DNA of 64,000 nt from Lentzea nigeriaca. GTDB taxonomy: Bacteria; Actinomycetota; Actinomycetes; Mycobacteriales; Pseudonocardiaceae. Each line of letters starts with the position of its first letter. The first letter of the stretch is position 1. Below, piece by piece: positions 16,215-26,886 of this stretch. Under the pieces are notes generated by a model. That model had not been told where the DNA came from. It saw only the letters and a program-made list of their open reading frames with translations, and searched no databases. Both the position numbers and the translations under genes were made by a program. The DNA lies in NCBI RefSeq assembly GCF_016907955.1, contig NZ_JAFBCX010000002.1:868001-932000 (forward strand), read 5' to 3'.

Positions 16215-17739
16215 GCAGCCACAGCTGCTGCTGCCACATCTCCGGTGTGATCGGGTTTCCGTTCAGGATCGGCCACAGCCACACGAAGTTCGCCACCACG
16301 ATGCCGACGTACAGCGACACGACCAGCAGGCCCGTGCCGCGGCGTTCGGAACCGGCGGTGCGGCGGCCGAGGATCTCGCCCAGCGCCAGCACGATCAGCA
16401 GCACCAGGAACGGCGCCATCGGCGTGACGTAGAAGAAGTACATCTGCCGGTCGAGGTTGAGGAACCACGGCAGCAGACCGGCCATGTACCCGACGAGCAC
16501 GGCGGCGTAGCGCCAGTCCATCCGGCCGATCGAGCGCCAGACGGCCCAGCCGATCACCGGGAACGCGAGCCACCACATCGCGGGGGTGCCGATCAGCATG
16601 ATCGCGCCGAGGCACGACGCCGCACCACAGCCCGTCACGCCGTTGTCGTAGTAGTAGAGCATCGGACGCAGGCCCATCGGCCACGTCCACGGCTTCGACT
16701 CCCACGGGTGCCGGTTGGTCGCCGAGGTGACCAGCTCGACGTGGAACTTGTAGACGTTCTTGGCGTTGTACCAGAGCGCCTGCAGCACGTCGGGGATGTA
16801 CGCGACGTCCTTGACCTTGCCGCCGACGACGTGCCGGTCGATGCCGGTCTCGCTGGCCATCCACGGGAACCACGTCGTGACGTACACCAGCACGGGGATC
16901 GCGACGAGGCCGCCGATCGAGGGCAGCACGTCCTTCGCGAGCGCGCCGAGCCACGGCTCCTCGACCCCGGCGGCACGACGGGCCAGCGCGCTCCAGACGA
17001 CCGTCAGCAGGCCGAACGCGGCGATGTACCACATGCCCGACCACTTGACGCCGCACGCCAGACCGAGGCACACGCCCGCACCGAAGCGCCACCAGCGGAA
17101 GCCCAGCCACGGACCGAACGCCGAGTTGTTGACGAACCCCTCGCGCACTGCCACCGCTAGTCGTTCACGGATCTGTTCGCGGTCCACGACCAGACAGCCG
17201 AACGCGGCGACGACGAACAGCGCCAGGAAGATGTCGAGCATGCCCATCCGCGACTGGACGTGCGAGACGCCGTCCGCGATGAGCAGCACACCGGCCAGCG
17301 CGCCCAGCAGGTCCGAGCGGGTGAGGCGGCGGGCGATCCGGACGATCAGCAGGATCGTGATCGCACCCGCGAGCGCGGAGGCGAACCTCCAGCCGATGCC
17401 GTCGTAGCCGAAGAGGTCCTGGCCGATCGCCATCAGCTGCTTGGCGAGCGGCGGGTGGACGATCAGCTCGTAGCCGGGGTTGTCCTCGTAGCCGCCGTTG
17501 CGCAGCACCTGCGCCGACTGCGGCACGTAATGCTTCTCGTCGAAGATCGGCGTGCCCTTGTCGGTCGGATACCCGAGGTTCCAGAACCTGACGAAGGCGC
17601 CGATCAGCGTCACGACGATCGTGACGAGCCAGCCGCGCAGGCGGTCTCCGGACGGCGGCGGGTCGAGCGCTGCCGCACGATCCGTGCGCGGTTCCTCGAC
17701 GACGACGGGCGCCTCTCCTGGCTGCACGAGGACTGTCAC
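16201..17739 (-). CDS. pmt: Dolichyl-phosphate-mannose-protein mannosyltransferase (GT39)
   Basis: 512 residues with about ten TM helices. The first extracytoplasmic loop carries FDEKHYVPQS with the catalytic DE pair, followed by HPPLAKQL, both diagnostic of PMT. Later segments (HPWESKPWTWP, GYMAGLLPWF, MYFFYVTPMAPF) match the actinobacterial C-terminal half. The enzyme transfers mannose from polyprenyl-phosphate-mannose to Ser/Thr of exported proteins, as mycobacterial Pmt does. Thr-rich secreted proteins here, such as the linker at about 1260-1380, are plausible substrates (inference). GTG start; divergent from rsmI with only 24 bases between. Confidence 0.92.
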   Translation of the reverse strand: MTVLVQPGEAPVVVEEPRTDRAAALDPPPSGDRLRGWLVTIVVTLIGAFVRFWNLGYPTDKGTPIFDEKHYVPQSAQVLRNGGYEDNPGYELIVHPPLAKQLMAIGQDLFGYDGIGWRFASALAGAITILLIVRIARRLTRSDLLGALAGVLLIADGVSHVQSRMGMLDIFLALFVVAAFGCLVVDREQIRERLAVAVREGFVNNSAFGPWLGFRWWRFGAGVCLGLACGVKWSGMWYIAAFGLLTVVWSALARRAAGVEEPWLGALAKDVLPSIGGLVAIPVLVYVTTWFPWMASETGIDRHVVGGKVKDVAYIPDVLQALWYNAKNVYKFHVELVTSATNRHPWESKPWTWPMGLRPMLYYYDNGVTGCGAASCLGAIMLIGTPAMWWLAFPVIGWAVWRSIGRMDWRYAAVLVGYMAGLLPWFLNLDRQMYFFYVTPMAPFLVLLIVLALGEILGRRTAGSERRGTGLLVVSLYVGIVVANFVWLWPILNGNPITPEMWQQQLWLPSWR

Positions 17740-17763
17740 GTCGCCGATCGTAGGGTGAACCGT

Positions 17764-18609
17764 GTGAGTCCTGTATCCGGTTCAGGCCGTCTTGTTCTGG
17801 CAGCCACCCCTCTCGGGGACATCCGCGACGCTTCCGCACGCCTGGTCGAGGCGCTGGAGACAGCCGACGTGATCGCCGCGGAGGACACCAGGCGGTTGCA
17901 CAGTCTCGCGGCCGCGCTGCAGGTCAAGCCGTCCGGACGCGTGATCAGCTTCTACGACCAGGTCGAGACGGCGCGCCTGCCGGGGCTGCTCGAGTCGCTG
18001 CGCGGCGGCGAGACGGTGCTGCTCGTGACGGATGCCGGAATGCCGTCCGTGTCGGATCCCGGTTACCGGCTCGTCGCCGCGTGCGTCGAGGAGGACCTCA
18101 AGGTCACCTGCCTGCCGGGGCCGTCCGCCGTGACGACCGCGCTCGCCGTGTCGGGCCTGCCCAGCGACAGGTTCGCGTTCGACGGCTTCCCGCCGCGCAA
18201 GTCGGGTGAGCGCAAGCGTTGGTTCGCACCGTTGGCCACGGAACAACGCACTGTCGTCTTCTTCGAGGCACCTCACCGGCTCGCGGACACGCTCGCGGAC
18301 GCCGTCGAGGTGCTCGGCCCCGATCGCCGTGCCGCCGTGTGCCGCGAGCTGACCAAGAAGTACGAAGAGGTCGTGCGCGGGTCGTTGGCGGAGCTCGCCG
18401 AGTGGGCCGTGGAGGGCGCACGGGGTGAGATCACCGTGGTGCTCGGTCCCGCGCCTGCCGGGGAGAAGCCCGACCTCGACGCGCTCGTCGCCGAGGTCAG
18501 GCAGCGCGTCGCCGACGGGGAACGGCTGAAGTCGGCCGCCGCCGAGGTCGCGGAGGCGGCCGGGATCAGCAAGAAGGTCCTCTACGACGCCGCGATCAAA
18601 TCAACCTGA
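17764..18609 (+). CDS. rsmI: 16S rRNA (cytidine(1402)-2'-O)-methyltransferase
   Basis: The GTG at 17764 has TAGGGTG 6 bases upstream and gives 281 residues beginning as RsmI proteins do (GRLVLAATPLGDIRDAS). Motifs: AAEDTRRL, VTDAGMPSVSDPG, LPGPSAVTTALAVSGLP, FDGFPPRKSGER, and FFEAPHRL. It methylates the ribose of C1402 in the decoding centre using SAM. It is divergent from pmt and ends just before a palindromic repeat element. Confidence 0.93.
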   Translation: MSPVSGSGRLVLAATPLGDIRDASARLVEALETADVIAAEDTRRLHSLAAALQVKPSGRVISFYDQVETARLPGLLESLRGGETVLLVTDAGMPSVSDPGYRLVAACVEEDLKVTCLPGPSAVTTALAVSGLPSDRFAFDGFPPRKSGERKRWFAPLATEQRTVVFFEAPHRLADTLADAVEVLGPDRRAAVCRELTKKYEEVVRGSLAELAEWAVEGARGEITVVLGPAPAGEKPDLDALVAEVRQRVADGERLKSAAAEVAEAAGISKKVLYDAAIKST

Positions 18610-18610
18610 A

Positions 18611-18690
18611 AGTACGCGGGGAGCTTTCGTACTCTCGTTCAGGACGCGGGGTCCCCGCGTGCGGCAGAAAAGTACGAAAGCTCCCCGCGT
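18611..18690 (+). repeat. Palindromic intergenic repeat, copy A
   Basis: A perfect 20-bp inverted repeat (arms 18614-18633 and 18671-18690) encloses a smaller palindrome, ACGCGGGGTCCCCGCGT, at 18644-18660. The 23-base left arm, 18611-18633, recurs exactly at 37450-37472 and, inverted, at 28725-28747. It lies between the convergent rsmI and ABC permease genes and can serve as a terminator. Confidence 0.75.
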
Positions 18691-18695
18691 GTGCA

Positions 18696-19424
18696 TCAGG
18701 CTGACTCGCGGTGGAAGGTGCGGACGCCGTAGAACACGCCGGCCAGCACCAGCACCGCCGCCGAGACCAGCCCGAGCAGCACCGGTCCCGTGTTGAAGAT
18801 CGACCGCTCGGCGTCGACGACGTGCGCCAGCGGGTTGACGCGCGACAGCCAGTAGAGCCACTTCGGGCCGTTGGACATCGGCAGCAGCACGCCGGAAAGC
18901 AGCATCAACGGCACGATGGTCGACGACAACACGGACGCGAAGACGTACTCCAGCTTCGTCTTCAACGCGAGCGCGTACGACGCCGACCCGATGGCGATGC
19001 CGAGCAACGCCACCAGTCCGAGGCCGAGCAGGATGTCGCCGGCGCTCGCCCGGAACCCGAACAACATCGCGGCGAGCATGATCAGAAGGCCCTGGACCAC
19101 GAGCAGCACCACGTCCTTGCCGACCCTGCCGACGAGCAGCGCGACCCGGCTGACCGGGGTGACCCGCAGCCGTTCCATGACGCCCGTGCGCACCTCGGGC
19201 ATCAGCGAGAAGCCCGCGTAGGCGGTGCCGAACAGCACCATCTGCACCAGCAGACCGGGCACGAACCACTGCCAGCCCGTGTCGCCGAGCAACGGCCCGA
19301 AGAGGCCGAGGTAGAGCAACGGCTGCACGAGCCCGAACACGACGGCGACGGGGTTGCGCAGCACCGGCAGCATCGCGCGGGAGAAGACGAGCCAGGTGTC
19401 ACCCAAGATAGTTCTGTCCAGCAT
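18696..19424 (-). CDS. ABC-2 type exporter, permease subunit
   Basis: 242 residues with six hydrophobic helices, typical of DrrB-like ABC-2 permeases (NPVAVVFGLVQPLLYLGLFG, MPEVRTGVMERLRVTPVSR, ASVLSSTIVPLMLLSGVLLP). Its ATG overlaps the end of the ATPase gene by 26 bases, so the two are translated together. The exporter probably expels a drug-like or lipid molecule; the substrate is not shown by sequence. The regulator PadR lies upstream in the same direction. Confidence 0.9.
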   Translation of the reverse strand: MLDRTILGDTWLVFSRAMLPVLRNPVAVVFGLVQPLLYLGLFGPLLGDTGWQWFVPGLLVQMVLFGTAYAGFSLMPEVRTGVMERLRVTPVSRVALLVGRVGKDVVLLVVQGLLIMLAAMLFGFRASAGDILLGLGLVALLGIAIGSASYALALKTKLEYVFASVLSSTIVPLMLLSGVLLPMSNGPKWLYWLSRVNPLAHVVDAERSIFNTGPVLLGLVSAAVLVLAGVFYGVRTFHRESA

Positions 19425-20346
19425 TGGTTTCCTCCCTCAGGGAACGGCCGGTCATGGTCAGGAAGACGTCGTCGAGCGTCGGCCGGTGGACCTGCACGGA
19501 ATGCAGCTCGACACCGAGGTTGTCGAGATCGCGCAGCAGTCCTGGCAGCGAGCGGTCGCCGTTCGGGATCCGGAAGCTGACCTTCTCGTCCTCGACGACC
19601 GCGTCGGGGAACTTCGTGGCGACCACGGCGGCCTGCGGTGTGCCGAGCACGACCAGATCACCGGAGACGCTGTTCTTCAGCTCGTCCGGTGAGCCCTCGC
19701 CGACGATCGAACCGTGGTCGATCACCAGCAGCCGGTCGCTGAGGAAGTCGGCCTCGTCGAGGTAGTGCGTGGTCAGGAAGACCGTGGTGCCGTCGGCCTT
19801 GAGCTGCTTGATGTGGTCCCACAGGTTGCGGCGGCTCTGCGGGTCGAGCGCGGTCGACGGCTCGTCCAGGAAGAGCAGCCGCGGGTCGTGCAGCATGCCC
19901 ATCGCGATGTCGAGCCGTCGCTGCTGCCCGCCGGACAACGTGATGACGGCCCGCTTCTCCATGCCCTGCAGCTCGAACCGTTCGAGCAGGTCGCCGGCCT
20001 TCCTGCGCGCCTCGTGCTTCGAGAGGCCGTAGAACCGGGCCTGGAGCGCGAGCTCGTCTGCGACCCGCTGGTCGGCGCCCGCGCCGTTCTTCTGCCCGAC
20101 GTAGCCGATGTTGCGGCGCACGCCGGCGGGGTCGCTCAGCAGGTCGTGCCCGGCGACGATCGCCTCGCCCGCCGTCGGCTGAAGCAGCGTCGTGAGCATG
20201 CGCAACGTCGTGGACTTGCCGGCACCGTTCGGGCCGAGAAACCCGACGAGCTCCCCTTCGGCCACGTCGATGTCGACCCCGCGGACCGCATCCACGGGAC
20301 CGAGCTTCGTCGTGAACCGGCGCGCGAGGCCGCGTGCCTTGATCAT
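19399..20346 (-). CDS. ABC-2 type exporter, ATP-binding subunit (DrrA-like)
   Basis: 315 residues from the ATG at 20344-20346, which has GAGGGG 6 bases upstream. Walker A GPNGAGKST, signature LSGGQQRRLDIA, Walker B LLFLDEPS and the switch His (TTH) are all present. The C-terminal 90 residues form the regulatory extension seen in DrrA (LPGLLRDLDNLGVELHSVQVHRPTLDDVFL). It energises the permease encoded downstream. The start lies beside two palindromes likely bound by PadR. Confidence 0.92.
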   Translation of the reverse strand: MIKARGLARRFTTKLGPVDAVRGVDIDVAEGELVGFLGPNGAGKSTTLRMLTTLLQPTAGEAIVAGHDLLSDPAGVRRNIGYVGQKNGAGADQRVADELALQARFYGLSKHEARRKAGDLLERFELQGMEKRAVITLSGGQQRRLDIAMGMLHDPRLLFLDEPSTALDPQSRRNLWDHIKQLKADGTTVFLTTHYLDEADFLSDRLLVIDHGSIVGEGSPDELKNSVSGDLVVLGTPQAAVVATKFPDAVVEDEKVSFRIPNGDRSLPGLLRDLDNLGVELHSVQVHRPTLDDVFLTMTGRSLREETNAGQNYLG

Positions 20347-20359
20347 GACTGAATCCCCT

Positions 20360-20408
20360 CTAGTCAAGTTTGACTAGAGGGTAGACGGGACTAATCAAGT
20401 TTGACTAG
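20360..20408 (-). promoter_or_regulatory. Twin palindromic operator, likely for PadR
   Basis: CTAGTCAAGTTTGACTAG (20360-20377) has perfect 8-bp arms around GT, and CTAATCAAGTTTGACTAG (20391-20408) repeats it with one change. Centre-to-centre distance is 31 bases, about three helical turns. The sites lie between the padR stop and the ABC ATPase start; the second includes the padR stop codon. This AT-rich pair stands out in GC-rich sequence. Confidence 0.7.
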
Positions 20409-20956
20409 TCCTTGAGCGCGTACTCGCCGGCCTCCAGGCGTTCGATCAGCTCCCGAGTCCAGCGGACCTGGCCTTCGAGGTGGACGAGCCACAGCCGGAA
20501 CAGCTCGCTGACGTGCGCGGGCTTGCCCATCTCCGGCATCGAGGTGATGCCGTGCCGCGTCGGTGCGAGCTGGCCCTCCAGTCCGGCCAGCCGGTTCTTC
20601 AGCAGCACGATCGCCTGCTTGCGGGGGACCAGGTTGATCATCGCCACGCCCGCGGAGACCTCGTCGTTGCCCGCGGCCGCGTCGGCCAGCGCGTGGTTCA
20701 GCAGGTCCTGCAACTCGTGCTCACCTGCCGCGGTGATCTTGTAGGTGGTGCGGGCGGGACCCTCGCCGGACTCGGTGCCGACCGGCTCCAGCAGGCCGTC
20801 CCTGGCCAGTGACTTCAGCGCGTGGTAGATCGAGCCCGGCTGCACGTTCGCCCACTGGTCCGCCGCCCACGACTTCAGCTCGCGGCGCACCACGTAGCCG
20901 TGCGCCTCGCCGACGAGCTTGACCACGCCGAGCACCAGCATCCTGGTCGCGGACAA
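20405..20956 (-). CDS. PadR-family transcriptional regulator
   Basis: I place the start at the TTG at 20954-20956, which has GGGAGG 5 bases upstream, giving 183 residues beginning SATRMLVLGVVKLVGEAHGY, as PadR proteins do. The winged helix includes VRRELKSWAADQWANVQPGS, IYHALKSLARDGLLEPVG and the wing ARTTYKIT. The C-terminal part is the helical dimerisation domain (VRWTRELIERLEAGEYAL). It is most likely the ligand-responsive repressor of the ABC exporter downstream, acting at the twin palindromes. Confidence 0.85.
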   Translation of the reverse strand: MSATRMLVLGVVKLVGEAHGYVVRRELKSWAADQWANVQPGSIYHALKSLARDGLLEPVGTESGEGPARTTYKITAAGEHELQDLLNHALADAAAGNDEVSAGVAMINLVPRKQAIVLLKNRLAGLEGQLAPTRHGITSMPEMGKPAHVSELFRLWLVHLEGQVRWTRELIERLEAGEYALKD

Positions 20957-20998
20957 ACCGACCTCCCACTCGGTGAAAACTGCCTGGCACCGCCTCCG

Positions 20999-21004
20999 TA
21001 GGCT
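20999..21004 (+). promoter_or_regulatory. -10 element of a leaderless metG transcript
   Basis: TAGGCT ends 6 bases before the ATG at 21011, and there is no Shine-Dalgarno sequence. Transcription would start at the A of the ATG. Confidence 0.4.
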
Positions 21005-21010
21005 ATGTGC

Positions 21011-22804
21011 ATGAGTGCCTCCGTACTGACCGCGGTGGCCTGGCCTTACGCCAATGGCCCCCGGCACATCGGTCATGTCTCCGGTTTCGGTGTCCCGTCC
21101 GACGTCTTCTCCCGCTACATGCGAATGTCCGGACACCGGGTGCTCATGGTCAGCGGCACGGACGAGCACGGCACACCCATCCAGGTGCAGGCCGAGAAGG
21201 AAGGGCTCACCGCCCGCGAGCTCGCCGACAAGTACAACCGCGTCATCGCCACCGACCTCCAGGGCCTCGGCCTCTCCTACGACCTATTCACCCGCACGAC
21301 CACCGGCAACCACTACCAGGTCGTGCAGGACCTGTTCTCCGCGCTGTGGAAGAACGGCTACGTCATCCCGAAGACGGAGATGGGCGCCATCAGCCCGTCG
21401 ACCGGCAGGACGCTGCCCGACCGCTTCATCGAGGGCACCTGCCCGATCTGCGGGTACGACGGCGCGCGCGGTGACCAGTGCGACAACTGCGGCAACCAGC
21501 TCGACCCGATCGACCTGAAGAACCCGCGCTCGCGGATCAACGGGGAGACGCCGAAGTTCGTCGAGACCGAGCACCTGTTCCTCGACCTGCCGTCGTTCAT
21601 CGAGTCGCTGGGCAGCTGGATGGGCACGCGCACCGAGTGGCGTCCCAACGTGCTCAAGTTCTCGCAGAACCTGATCTCCGACCTGCGGCCGCGCGCGATC
21701 ACCCGCGACCTCGACTGGGGTGTGCCGATCCCGCTCGACGGGTGGAGCGACCAGCCGATGAAGCGGTTCTACGTGTGGTTCGACGCGGTCATCGGCTACT
21801 TGAGCGCGTCCGTCGAGTGGGCGCGGCGGTCCGGCGACGCCGACGCCTGGAAGGAGTTCTGGACGGGTGACGCCCAGGGCTACTACTTCATGGGCAAGGA
21901 CAACATCGTCTTCCACTCGCTGATCTGGCCGTCGCTGCTGCTCGGTCAGAACGGCGCGGGCGACAAGGGCGGCGAGCCCGGCCGGTTCGGCACGCTGAAC
22001 CTGCCGACCGAGGTCGTGTCGTCGGAGTACCTGACGATGAGCGGCTCGAAGTTCTCCACCTCGCGCGGCACCGTGATCTACGTCGGCGACTTCCTGAAGG
22101 AGTTCGGGCCGGACGCGCTGCGGTACTTCATCTCCGTCGCGGGTCCCGAGAACCAGGACACCGACTTCACCTGGGAGGAGTTCGTCCGCCGGACGAACTT
22201 CGAGCTGGCGAACGAGTGGGGCAACCTGGTCAACCGCTCGGTCTCGATGGCGCACAAGAACGTGGGCGCGATCCCGAAGGCGACTGCGCTGACTCCCGCC
22301 GACCACGAGCTGCTCGCGCAGTCGAAGGCGGCGTTCGACACGGTCGGCGCGCACCTGCGTCGCTCGCGGTTCAAGCAGGCCTCCGGCGAGGCCATGCGCG
22401 TGATCTCCGCGGCGAACAAGTACCTGTCCGACCAGGAACCGTGGAAGCTCAAGGACGACCCGGACCGCCGCGACTCGGTGCTGCACACCGCGTTGCAGGT
22501 CGTGCAGGACGCGAACACGCTGATGACGCCGTTCCTGCCGCACTCGGCGCAGAAGGTGCACGAGGCGCTGGGCGGCACGGGCGTGTGGGCCGCGCAGCCG
22601 GAGATCACCGAGGTCACCGACCTGGACATCCCCGAGCGCGAGTACCCGGTGCTGACCGGTGACTACGCCGGTGAGCAGGCTCGCTGGGAGTCGACGCCGA
22701 TCGAGGTCGGCCGGCCTTTGGGCAAGCCGTCGCCGTTGTTCGCGAAGCTCGACCCGAAGCTGGGTGAGATCGGGCCCGAGTGGGCTCCGATCGTGACCGA
22801 CTAG
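21011..22804 (+). CDS. metG: Methionyl-tRNA synthetase
   Basis: 597 residues. The class I signature HIGH occurs in [11 protein letters not shown], the KMSKS loop reads KFSTSRG, as in many actinobacterial enzymes, and a zinc knuckle is visible (CPICGYD...CDNCG). The anticodon-binding helical domain fills the C-terminal third; there is no extra tRNA-binding EMAP-type domain. It attaches methionine to tRNA-Met for initiation and elongation. An alternative ATG lies 6 bases upstream. The stop overlaps the tatD start by one base. Confidence 0.95.
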   Translation: MSASVLTAVAWPYANGPRHIGHVSGFGVPSDVFSRYMRMSGHRVLMVSGTDEHGTPIQVQAEKEGLTARELADKYNRVIATDLQGLGLSYDLFTRTTTGNHYQVVQDLFSALWKNGYVIPKTEMGAISPSTGRTLPDRFIEGTCPICGYDGARGDQCDNCGNQLDPIDLKNPRSRINGETPKFVETEHLFLDLPSFIESLGSWMGTRTEWRPNVLKFSQNLISDLRPRAITRDLDWGVPIPLDGWSDQPMKRFYVWFDAVIGYLSASVEWARRSGDADAWKEFWTGDAQGYYFMGKDNIVFHSLIWPSLLLGQNGAGDKGGEPGRFGTLNLPTEVVSSEYLTMSGSKFSTSRGTVIYVGDFLKEFGPDALRYFISVAGPENQDTDFTWEEFVRRTNFELANEWGNLVNRSVSMAHKNVGAIPKATALTPADHELLAQSKAAFDTVGAHLRRSRFKQASGEAMRVISAANKYLSDQEPWKLKDDPDRRDSVLHTALQVVQDANTLMTPFLPHSAQKVHEALGGTGVWAAQPEITEVTDLDIPEREYPVLTGDYAGEQARWESTPIEVGRPLGKPSPLFAKLDPKLGEIGPEWAPIVTD

Positions 22805-23625
22805 TGGCGGACAACCGGGAACGACCGCCGGTGCCGGAAGCTCTTCCGGCACCGGTGATCGACGCTCACACGCACCTCGACGCGTGCGGCGCCACGGACG
22901 CTGCTGGGGTGGGCGAGCTCCTGGACCGGGCCAACGCGGCCGGCGTCTCGCACGTGATCACCGTGGCCGACGACCTGGCCGCCGCGCAGTGGGCGGCTGA
23001 AGCGTCCACTTGGGACTCGCGGGTCTACGCCGCGGTCGCCGTGCATCCGACCCGCACCTCCAGTTTCGGTGATCACGAGAAGGCGGAGCTCGAACGGCTC
23101 GCGTCTTTCGATCGTGTCGTGGCGATCGGCGAGACCGGTCTGGACTACTACTGGGACTACTCGCCGCCGGCTGCCCAGCACGAGGCTTTCCGTTGGCACA
23201 TCGACCTTTCCAAGCGCGTCGGGAAGCCGTTGATGATCCACGACCGCGACGCGCACGAGGACATCCTGAAGGTGTTGTCGTCCGAGGGTGCACCGTCCAC
23301 TGTGGTCTTCCACTGCTTCTCCGGCGACGCGGACTTCGCCCGGCGGTGCGTCGACGCGGGCTACGTGCTGTCGTTCGCGGGGCCGGTGACGTTCAAGAAC
23401 GCCCGCGCGCTGCGGGAGGCGGCCCGGTTGGTGCCCCAAGATCAGCTCTTGGTGGAGACCGACGCGCCGTTCCTGACGCCGCATCCGTTCAGGGGGCGGC
23501 CAAACGAACCCTATTGTGTGAATTACACAGTTCGCGATCTGGCCACACTGCGTGGCGAAGATCTTTCTGAACTCTGCGCTGCCGTCACCCGTAATGCTCA
23601 ACGAGTGTTCGGACTCGACTACTGA
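22804..23625 (+). CDS. tatD: TatD-family metal-dependent deoxyribonuclease
   Basis: 273 residues from a GTG that shares its first base with the metG stop. Metal ligands of the TIM-barrel are visible: DAHTHLD at the N-terminus, GETGLDYYW, HDRDAHED, FHCFSGD and ETDAPFL. TatD enzymes are Mg-dependent 3'-5' DNases/RNases used in DNA repair and quality control. The metG-tatD-rpfB-ksgA order is conserved in actinobacteria. Confidence 0.92.
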   Translation: MADNRERPPVPEALPAPVIDAHTHLDACGATDAAGVGELLDRANAAGVSHVITVADDLAAAQWAAEASTWDSRVYAAVAVHPTRTSSFGDHEKAELERLASFDRVVAIGETGLDYYWDYSPPAAQHEAFRWHIDLSKRVGKPLMIHDRDAHEDILKVLSSEGAPSTVVFHCFSGDADFARRCVDAGYVLSFAGPVTFKNARALREAARLVPQDQLLVETDAPFLTPHPFRGRPNEPYCVNYTVRDLATLRGEDLSELCAAVTRNAQRVFGLDY

Positions 23626-23693
23626 GATGCGATGTAAGACGAACGGAGCAAAGGGTTCCTACCCCTATGGGGTGACTGAGGTCACAACTTTGG

Positions 23694-23718
23694 CGCGGAT
23701 GTTTGCGCAACGTCCGCG
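23694..23718 (+). terminator. Hairpin after tatD
   Basis: Arms 23694-23703 and 23709-23718 form a 10-bp stem with one G-U pair and a 5-nt loop. It may end tatD transcripts. TTGCGC in its loop region and TACTGT at 23726-23731, 18 bases apart, could be a promoter for the next gene. Confidence 0.5.
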
Positions 23719-23737
23719 ACCCCGTTACTGTCCCGTG

Positions 23738-25342
<1,605 letters not shown>

Positions 25343-25364
25343 ACCGGCATCCTCCGCTCTCGAC

Positions 25365-25396
25365 GAGGCCGCTCCTGGTCAGCCAGGGGCGGCCTC
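25365..25396 (+). terminator. Terminator hairpin after rpfB
   Basis: Arms 25365-25378 and 25383-25396 form a 14-bp stem with one G-U pair and a TCAG loop, 23 nt after the stop codon. Confidence 0.75.
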
Positions 25397-25772
25397 CGTC
25401 GTACGCGGGCACAGGCGGGGGCGCCAAGCACCCGCCACCGCAACACCGCGCAGGCTGGCGCAAGGGTCCCCTGCGATTTCGGTTCCCCCGCGACCCAACG
25501 TACGCGGCAGGTCTGACACTCGGAGGACGGCAGGAGTCCGCCCGAGCGCGATGCGGAGCGTCGAAACCAGCGCTCGTCCAGGCCCGCGCAACCACGCTGG
25601 AACGCAACCGAACCCGCACCACCGACCCCCTCCGTCGGAACTGGCACCCACCCACCAAACCGGACCACCGCGGTGCCACCAGGAACCCGCCAACGCAACC
25701 CGCGCATCCAACCTGCGCGCCCCCACAACCCCAAGCCACCCACCCCCAACCCCAACCTGCGAGAATCCAAGA
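25397..25772 (+). other. rpfB-ksgA intergenic region, C-rich and G-poor
   Basis: No gene seen. From about 25590 to 25765 the plus strand is dominated by C and A (repeated ACCC, CCCAA, CCAACC), with few Gs, unlike the rest of the window. Such C-over-G skew in RNA is what Rho utilisation sites look like. The end carries GAGAAT at 25761-25766, 6 bases before the ksgA GTG, a possible leaderless promoter. Confidence 0.45.
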
Positions 25773-26612
25773 GTGAGCCTGCTGGGACCAGCCGAAGTCC
25801 GCCGTCTAGCCGAAGAACTAGGCATCCGCCCAACCAAGAAACTGGGCCAGAACTTCGTGCACGACCCCAACACGGTCCGCAAGATCGTCGCCGCGGCCGA
25901 CCTGACCCCAGACGACACGGTCCTGGAGGTAGGCCCAGGCCTCGGCTCCCTGACTCTCGCCCTGCTCCCGAACGCCAAACGGGTCGTAGCAGTCGAGATC
26001 GACCCCCCACTGGCGAAGCGCCTCCCGCAAACCGCCCGCGAGCTGGACCCGGAAAACGCGGACAAGCTGCACGTGGTCCTCAAGGACGCCATGAGGGTCA
26101 CCAGTGACGACCTGGCGGCAGCCCCGACCGCGATCGTCGCCAACCTCCCGTACAACGTCGCCGTCCCGGTGGTCCTCCACCTCCTGAACGAACTGCCGAC
26201 CCTCAAGAAGGGCCTGGTCATGGTCCAGGCAGAGGTGGCGGACAGGATGGCCGCAAAACCGGGCAGCAAGATCTACGGCGTCCCCAGCGTGAAGCTCGCC
26301 TGGTACGCGGAAGCGAAGAAGGCGGGCCCGGTGGGCAGGAACGTCTTCTGGCCCGCTCCCAATGTGGACTCAGGTCTGGTGTCCTTCCACCGCCACGAAA
26401 ACCCACTGTCCACAGTGGACAAGGCGAGGCTGTTCACGATCATCGACGCCGCCTTCGCGCAACGCCGCAAAACCCTCAGGGCGGCCCTCAAGGGCTGGGC
26501 GGGAAGCGAGAACGTCAACGTCGACGAGCTGCTCCACAAGGCGGGCATCGACCCGCAGGCGAGGGGTGAGCAGTTGAGCGTGATCGACTTCATTCGGATC
26601 GCGGAGGTCTAG
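25773..26612 (+). CDS. rsmA: 16S rRNA adenine(1518/1519)-N6-dimethyltransferase
   Basis: 279 residues from the GTG at 25773 (also known as ksgA). The N-terminus [11 protein letters not shown], the SAM motif [12 protein letters not shown], the acidic [10 protein letters not shown] and the catalytic [10 protein letters not shown] are diagnostic. A C-terminal helical domain ends with [13 protein letters not shown], also typical. It dimethylates two adenines in helix 45 during small-subunit maturation. It follows rpfB, as in mycobacteria, and precedes the methionine importer. Confidence 0.95.
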   Translation: MSLLGPAEVRRLAEELGIRPTKKLGQNFVHDPNTVRKIVAAADLTPDDTVLEVGPGLGSLTLALLPNAKRVVAVEIDPPLAKRLPQTARELDPENADKLHVVLKDAMRVTSDDLAAAPTAIVANLPYNVAVPVVLHLLNELPTLKKGLVMVQAEVADRMAAKPGSKIYGVPSVKLAWYAEAKKAGPVGRNVFWPAPNVDSGLVSFHRHENPLSTVDKARLFTIIDAAFAQRRKTLRAALKGWAGSENVNVDELLHKAGIDPQARGEQLSVIDFIRIAEV

Positions 26613-26697
26613 GCCGGGGATCCATCGGCCAACAGTGTGATCTGTCGAACGATCCGGATTCTGGCTTGCGCAACCGAACGTGCGTCCGGTTGACTGC

Positions 26698-26795
26698 TAG
26701 ATGCCATCCGGAGCGACCGAGAGACCTGGCTCTTTGACGTCGCAGCAACCACCCGCTGGATGCGGGCAGGTGCTAACGCCAGGACCGATGGAGGA
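26698..26795 (+). promoter_or_regulatory. SAM riboswitch (S-box type) upstream of metNIQ
   Basis: The sequence has the S-box pattern: P1 between CCATCCGG (26704-26711) and CCGATGG (26785-26791), P2 between GCGAC and GTCGC, the core GCAGCAACC, a P3 stem CCCGC/GCGGG, then GGTGCTAA and a CTGGC/GCCAG pairing for the pseudoknot. The 3' strand of P1 runs into GGAGGA (26790-26795), the Shine-Dalgarno sequence of the short ORF at 26800. Binding of SAM would stabilise P1 and hide it, so the switch should turn methionine uptake off when SAM is plentiful. Confidence 0.85.
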
Positions 26796-26799
26796 TCAC

Positions 26800-26886
26800 A
26801 TGGGTACCACGCGAATGCTGACGCGCCGGCGAGTCGTCGACCAGTGCCGTCGCACCGCTTCTGCATGTCGTCGCCACCTCGTCTAA
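26800..26886 (+). CDS. Short leader peptide (28 aa) upstream of metN
   Basis: ATG at 26800 with GGAGGA 4 bases upstream. The product is very basic (LTRRRVVDQCRRTASACRR) and ends HLV. The pattern RR-x-VD-x-x-R-x-x-SA-x-CR matches the short 'putative leader peptides' placed before sulfur and metal uptake genes in actinobacteria. Two Cys codons and runs of Arg codons could make its translation sensitive to charged tRNA, so it may act as an attenuator. It lies between the SAM riboswitch and metN; 123 nt separate its stop from metN. Confidence 0.7.
   Translation: MGTTRMLTRRRVVDQCRRTASACRRHLV

Noticed and set aside
17260..17763. In-frame upstream extension of rsmI
   Set aside because: It lies opposite the mannosyltransferase N-terminus, and RsmI proteins begin at the GRLVLAATPLG segment just after GTG 17764.
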